Source of the DNA: JAAYZK01 sp964535025
GTDB lineage: Bacteria; Planctomycetota; Phycisphaerae; SM23-33; FEN-1343
Reading direction: 5' to 3'
Assembly: GCA_964535025.1 (NCBI GenBank)
Contig: CAZHRW010000018.1
Span: forward strand, 1-33,366
DNA length: 33,366 bases
Positions 31,405 to 33,366 of the stretch are shown here, piece by piece. Position numbers and translations under genes: made by a program. The notes beneath the pieces are model-generated. The model saw only the letters and a list, made by a program, of their open reading frames with translations. It was not told the DNA's origin and did not search any database. Each line of letters starts with the position of its first letter. Positions within the stretch are counted from its first letter, which is position 1.

Positions 31405-33366
31405 GTGAAGACCACGCAGTGGCACGGCCTGGAGACGCTCGAATCGCGTCTGATGCTGACAGGGGTACTCGACAGCGTCAGCGAAGTCTTTGTCGAACAG
31501 GGATTGGGATCCTGGGGCGGGCCGGAGCCATCGAGCTGGAGCTTCGAGATCGGCATGGAGATGATCTCCACGGGGGCCGTCGAGTCGGCCCGCTTCCGAC
31601 GCGCCGACGAGCCGGACGCCTGGCAGCCGCTGACACTCGATCTCGGCGACGAGGACGAGGAGTGGTTCTTCGAGGTCGAGGGCGCCGACATCACGGTGCT
31701 CGACCCGTACACCGACGCGAGCTACGTCATCGAGGTCACGCCGACCGTCGGGGACGTGCAGACGATCACGCTGGACTTCGCCGACCCGGGTACCGGCGAG
31801 CCGCTCGAGCAGCCGCTGGAGGTGCCGCAGTTCACGAACCTCTTCCCGTTCGCCACGGGTGTGCCCACGTCGATGGACTTCACGTGGGCGACGGTGATGG
31901 ACCCCAACGTCGTCTCGACGGAGTTCTGCCTCGAAGCGATGGGCCCCACGCCCCAGGAGTGGATGGAGGTGGCCGAGGTACTGCTGGCGCCGGAGGTCAC
32001 CTCCAGCGGTTCGATCGACCTGGCCGCCGACACGCAGTACTACGCCGAGCTGCTGTTCGATAACGCCCGCACCGGCACGACGGCCGAGGGCGTGCCGTTC
32101 TTCATCACCAAGTACACCGAGACGGGCGTGCCGTTCACCACCTACACGGACCTGCTGGCGCCGATCACGGAGGTGTACATCCTCCAGGGCATCGAGACCG
32201 ACGGGCCGTCCGATCCGACGGAGGTCGCGACGTTCGAGTTCGGCCTCACCGCCGACCAGGCCGGCTGGTTCCAGGCCGCGGCGTTCCGCACGCCGGGCGG
32301 GCAGGTCTACCCGCTGACGAACTACGACGACCTCGGCGGCGACGGCCACGACTGGTGGTTCGAGATCGCCGACAGCGATCCGGGCACCCTGAGCGACTTC
32401 ACGGCCGGCACGTACGTGCTCGAGCTGGACCTCGGCGACGGCCTGATGGCCGCGACGCCCTTCGACTTTGTCGACCCCGACACCCAGGCGGCGCTGAGCC
32501 CGCCGTCGGACACCCCGACGTTCACCACGCCCGCCGACCAGGCGACCGGCGTGGCGACCGAGGTGACCTTCGCGTGGGAGGCGCCCACCGATCCGTCCAT
32601 CGCCGCCGTGGAGCTGGACGTGGAGAGCCTCGCGACGGGCATGGACGTTTTCGAGGTTGAACTGACGCCCGACGTGTCGTCCTACGCGCCGGCATCGCCC
32701 CTGGCGGACGACGCGGCCTACGAGGCGTTCCTGGCGTACTACGCCGGCTGGCGGGACCTGGCCAATGCCAACGGCGTGCCCTACAGTATCGCGGCCTACC
32801 GCGAGGGGGGCATCGTCTTCGCCACCGGCGACACGCTGCCGTCCGACGACCCGCTGACGACGATCAGCGGCGTCCAGCTCGACAGCGGGGCGACCAGCCT
32901 GCCCGGCGGGGGGACGGAATACGGCCTTACCCTGGGCATGATGCTCGATCGCGACGACTGGTTCGACGCCGCCCGCTTCCAGGTCGACGGCGGGACGTGG
33001 TACGACCTGGCGCCGATCATGATGGACGGGCCCACGACCGGGTTCGCCTACGGCTACCAGGCCACCTCGCCCAACGAGGCCGACCTGCCGGCCTACGCCG
33101 GCTCGACGCTCACGCTGGAGTTCGCCCTGCCCGACATGACGACGCTGTCGACGAGCTTCGCCCTGGACGGGCCGGCCGTCGGACCGACGCAGAGCCCTGT
33201 GTTCACCGCGCCGACCGACGGCGCCGCCGACGTCCCGACGGACGTGACCTTCGCCTGGGAGCCGGTGACCGACCCGGCGGTCGACAGCGTGTCGTTCGAG
33301 GTGATCGATCCCGTCGACGGCATGGTCGCACTCCGCGGGGACGTCCCGGACGGCCAGTCCACCTGG
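31405..33366 (+). CDS. Large repetitive planctomycete surface protein (LESR-type N-terminus; C-terminus beyond window)
   Basis: The frame is open from GTG 31405 to the right edge, 654 codons, with the 3' end missing. AAAGGAG ends 7 bases before the GTG, which decides the start. The N-terminus KTTQWHGLETLESRLMLTG is the LEPR/LESR-type motif found at the start of large exported planctomycete proteins in place of a classic signal. The rest alternates two beta-rich modules. Module B is fibronectin-like, with starts aligned at F143, F373 and F600 (PQFTNLFPFATGVPTSMDF; PTFTTPADQATGVATEVTF; PVFTAPTDGAADVPTDVTF). Module A (about 110 residues, for example ADQAGWFQAAAFRTPGGQ) lies between. The A-B period is about 228 residues. 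A surface, adhesive or structural role is likely. Confidence 0.85.
   Translation, partial: MKTTQWHGLETLESRLMLTGVLDSVSEVFVEQGLGSWGGPEPSSWSFEIGMEMISTGAVESARFRRADEPDAWQPLTLDLGDEDEEWFFEVEGADITVLDPYTDASYVIEVTPTVGDVQTITLDFADPGTGEPLEQPLEVPQFTNLFPFATGVPTSMDFTWATVMDPNVVSTEFCLEAMGPTPQEWMEVAEVLLAPEVTSSGSIDLAADTQYYAELLFDNARTGTTAEGVPFFITKYTETGVPFTTYTDLLAPITEVYILQGIETDGPSDPTEVATFEFGLTADQAGWFQAAAFRTPGGQVYPLTNYDDLGGDGHDWWFEIADSDPGTLSDFTAGTYVLELDLGDGLMAATPFDFVDPDTQAALSPPSDTPTFTTPADQATGVATEVTFAWEAPTDPSIAAVELDVESLATGMDVFEVELTPDVSSYAPASPLADDAAYEAFLAYYAGWRDLANANGVPYSIAAYREGGIVFATGDTLPSDDPLTTISGVQLDSGATSLPGGGTEYGLTLGMMLDRDDWFDAARFQVDGGTWYDLAPIMMDGPTTGFAYGYQATSPNEADLPAYAGSTLTLEFALPDMTTLSTSFALDGPAVGPTQSPVFTAPTDGAADVPTDVTFAWEPVTDPAVDSVSFEVIDPVDGMVALRGDVPDGQSTW

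Overview
The window looks like high-GC chromosomal DNA from a planctomycete, most likely of the Phycisphaerae type. Four features point there: a PEP-CTERM protein, a protein with dockerin-type repeats, a giant surface protein that begins with an LESRLMLTG-type N-terminus, and two large secreted beta-helix proteins. The short, low-complexity intergenic repeats fit the same group. Taxonomy is inferred from these traits; there is no rRNA or tRNA in the window.

Layout. (1) 1-2920, minus: 3'-truncated secreted beta-helix/PKD protein. (2) 3250-9584, plus: a housekeeping fatty-acid and phospholipid locus, rpmF-plsX-fabH-fabD-fabG, then acpP-fabF behind their own promoter, then a lone FliN/SpoA-domain gene. 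(3) 9585-12367, minus: cca (tRNA nucleotidyltransferase), an unrecognised 247-aa protein and rsmD, separated by palindromic repeats. (4) 12792-14244, plus: a lipoprotein and an AraC-type regulator. (5) 14286-17034, minus: a DegT-family aminotransferase coupled to a neutral-ceramidase-like protein. (6) 17148-17468: a non-coding array of related hairpins in both orientations. (7) 17583-19734, minus: a PEP-CTERM protein and a dockerin/CARDB/LamG-like protein. (8) 19735-20798: a gene-free island of stacked repeats, including a 21-bp tandem array. (9) 20799-23654, minus: a second beta-helix protein, paralogous at its N-terminus to the first. (10) 23742-31105, minus: a heavy-metal efflux operon, Cys-rich exported protein, 24-codon leader ORF, cusB, cusA, cusC, with a strong promoter overlapped by an inverted repeat. 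(11) 31405-33366, plus: the start of a large repetitive surface protein that runs off the window.

How the genes work together. The fab block supplies malonyl-ACP transfer (FabD), initiation (FabH), elongation (FabF), ketoreduction (FabG), the carrier (AcpP) and acyl-phosphate formation for phospholipids (PlsX). It lacks a dehydratase and an enoyl reductase, which must be elsewhere. The cus block encodes a complete three-part envelope pump plus a probable periplasmic metal-binding accessory. The remaining large genes are extracellular or surface proteins.

The most unusual content is non-coding: the 17.1-17.5 kb hairpin array, which resembles REP/REPIN elements; the 20.1-20.6 kb repeat island; and MITE-like palindromes just upstream of cca and rsmD. 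These deserve the closest second look. All calls were made by reading the sequence, without database searches.
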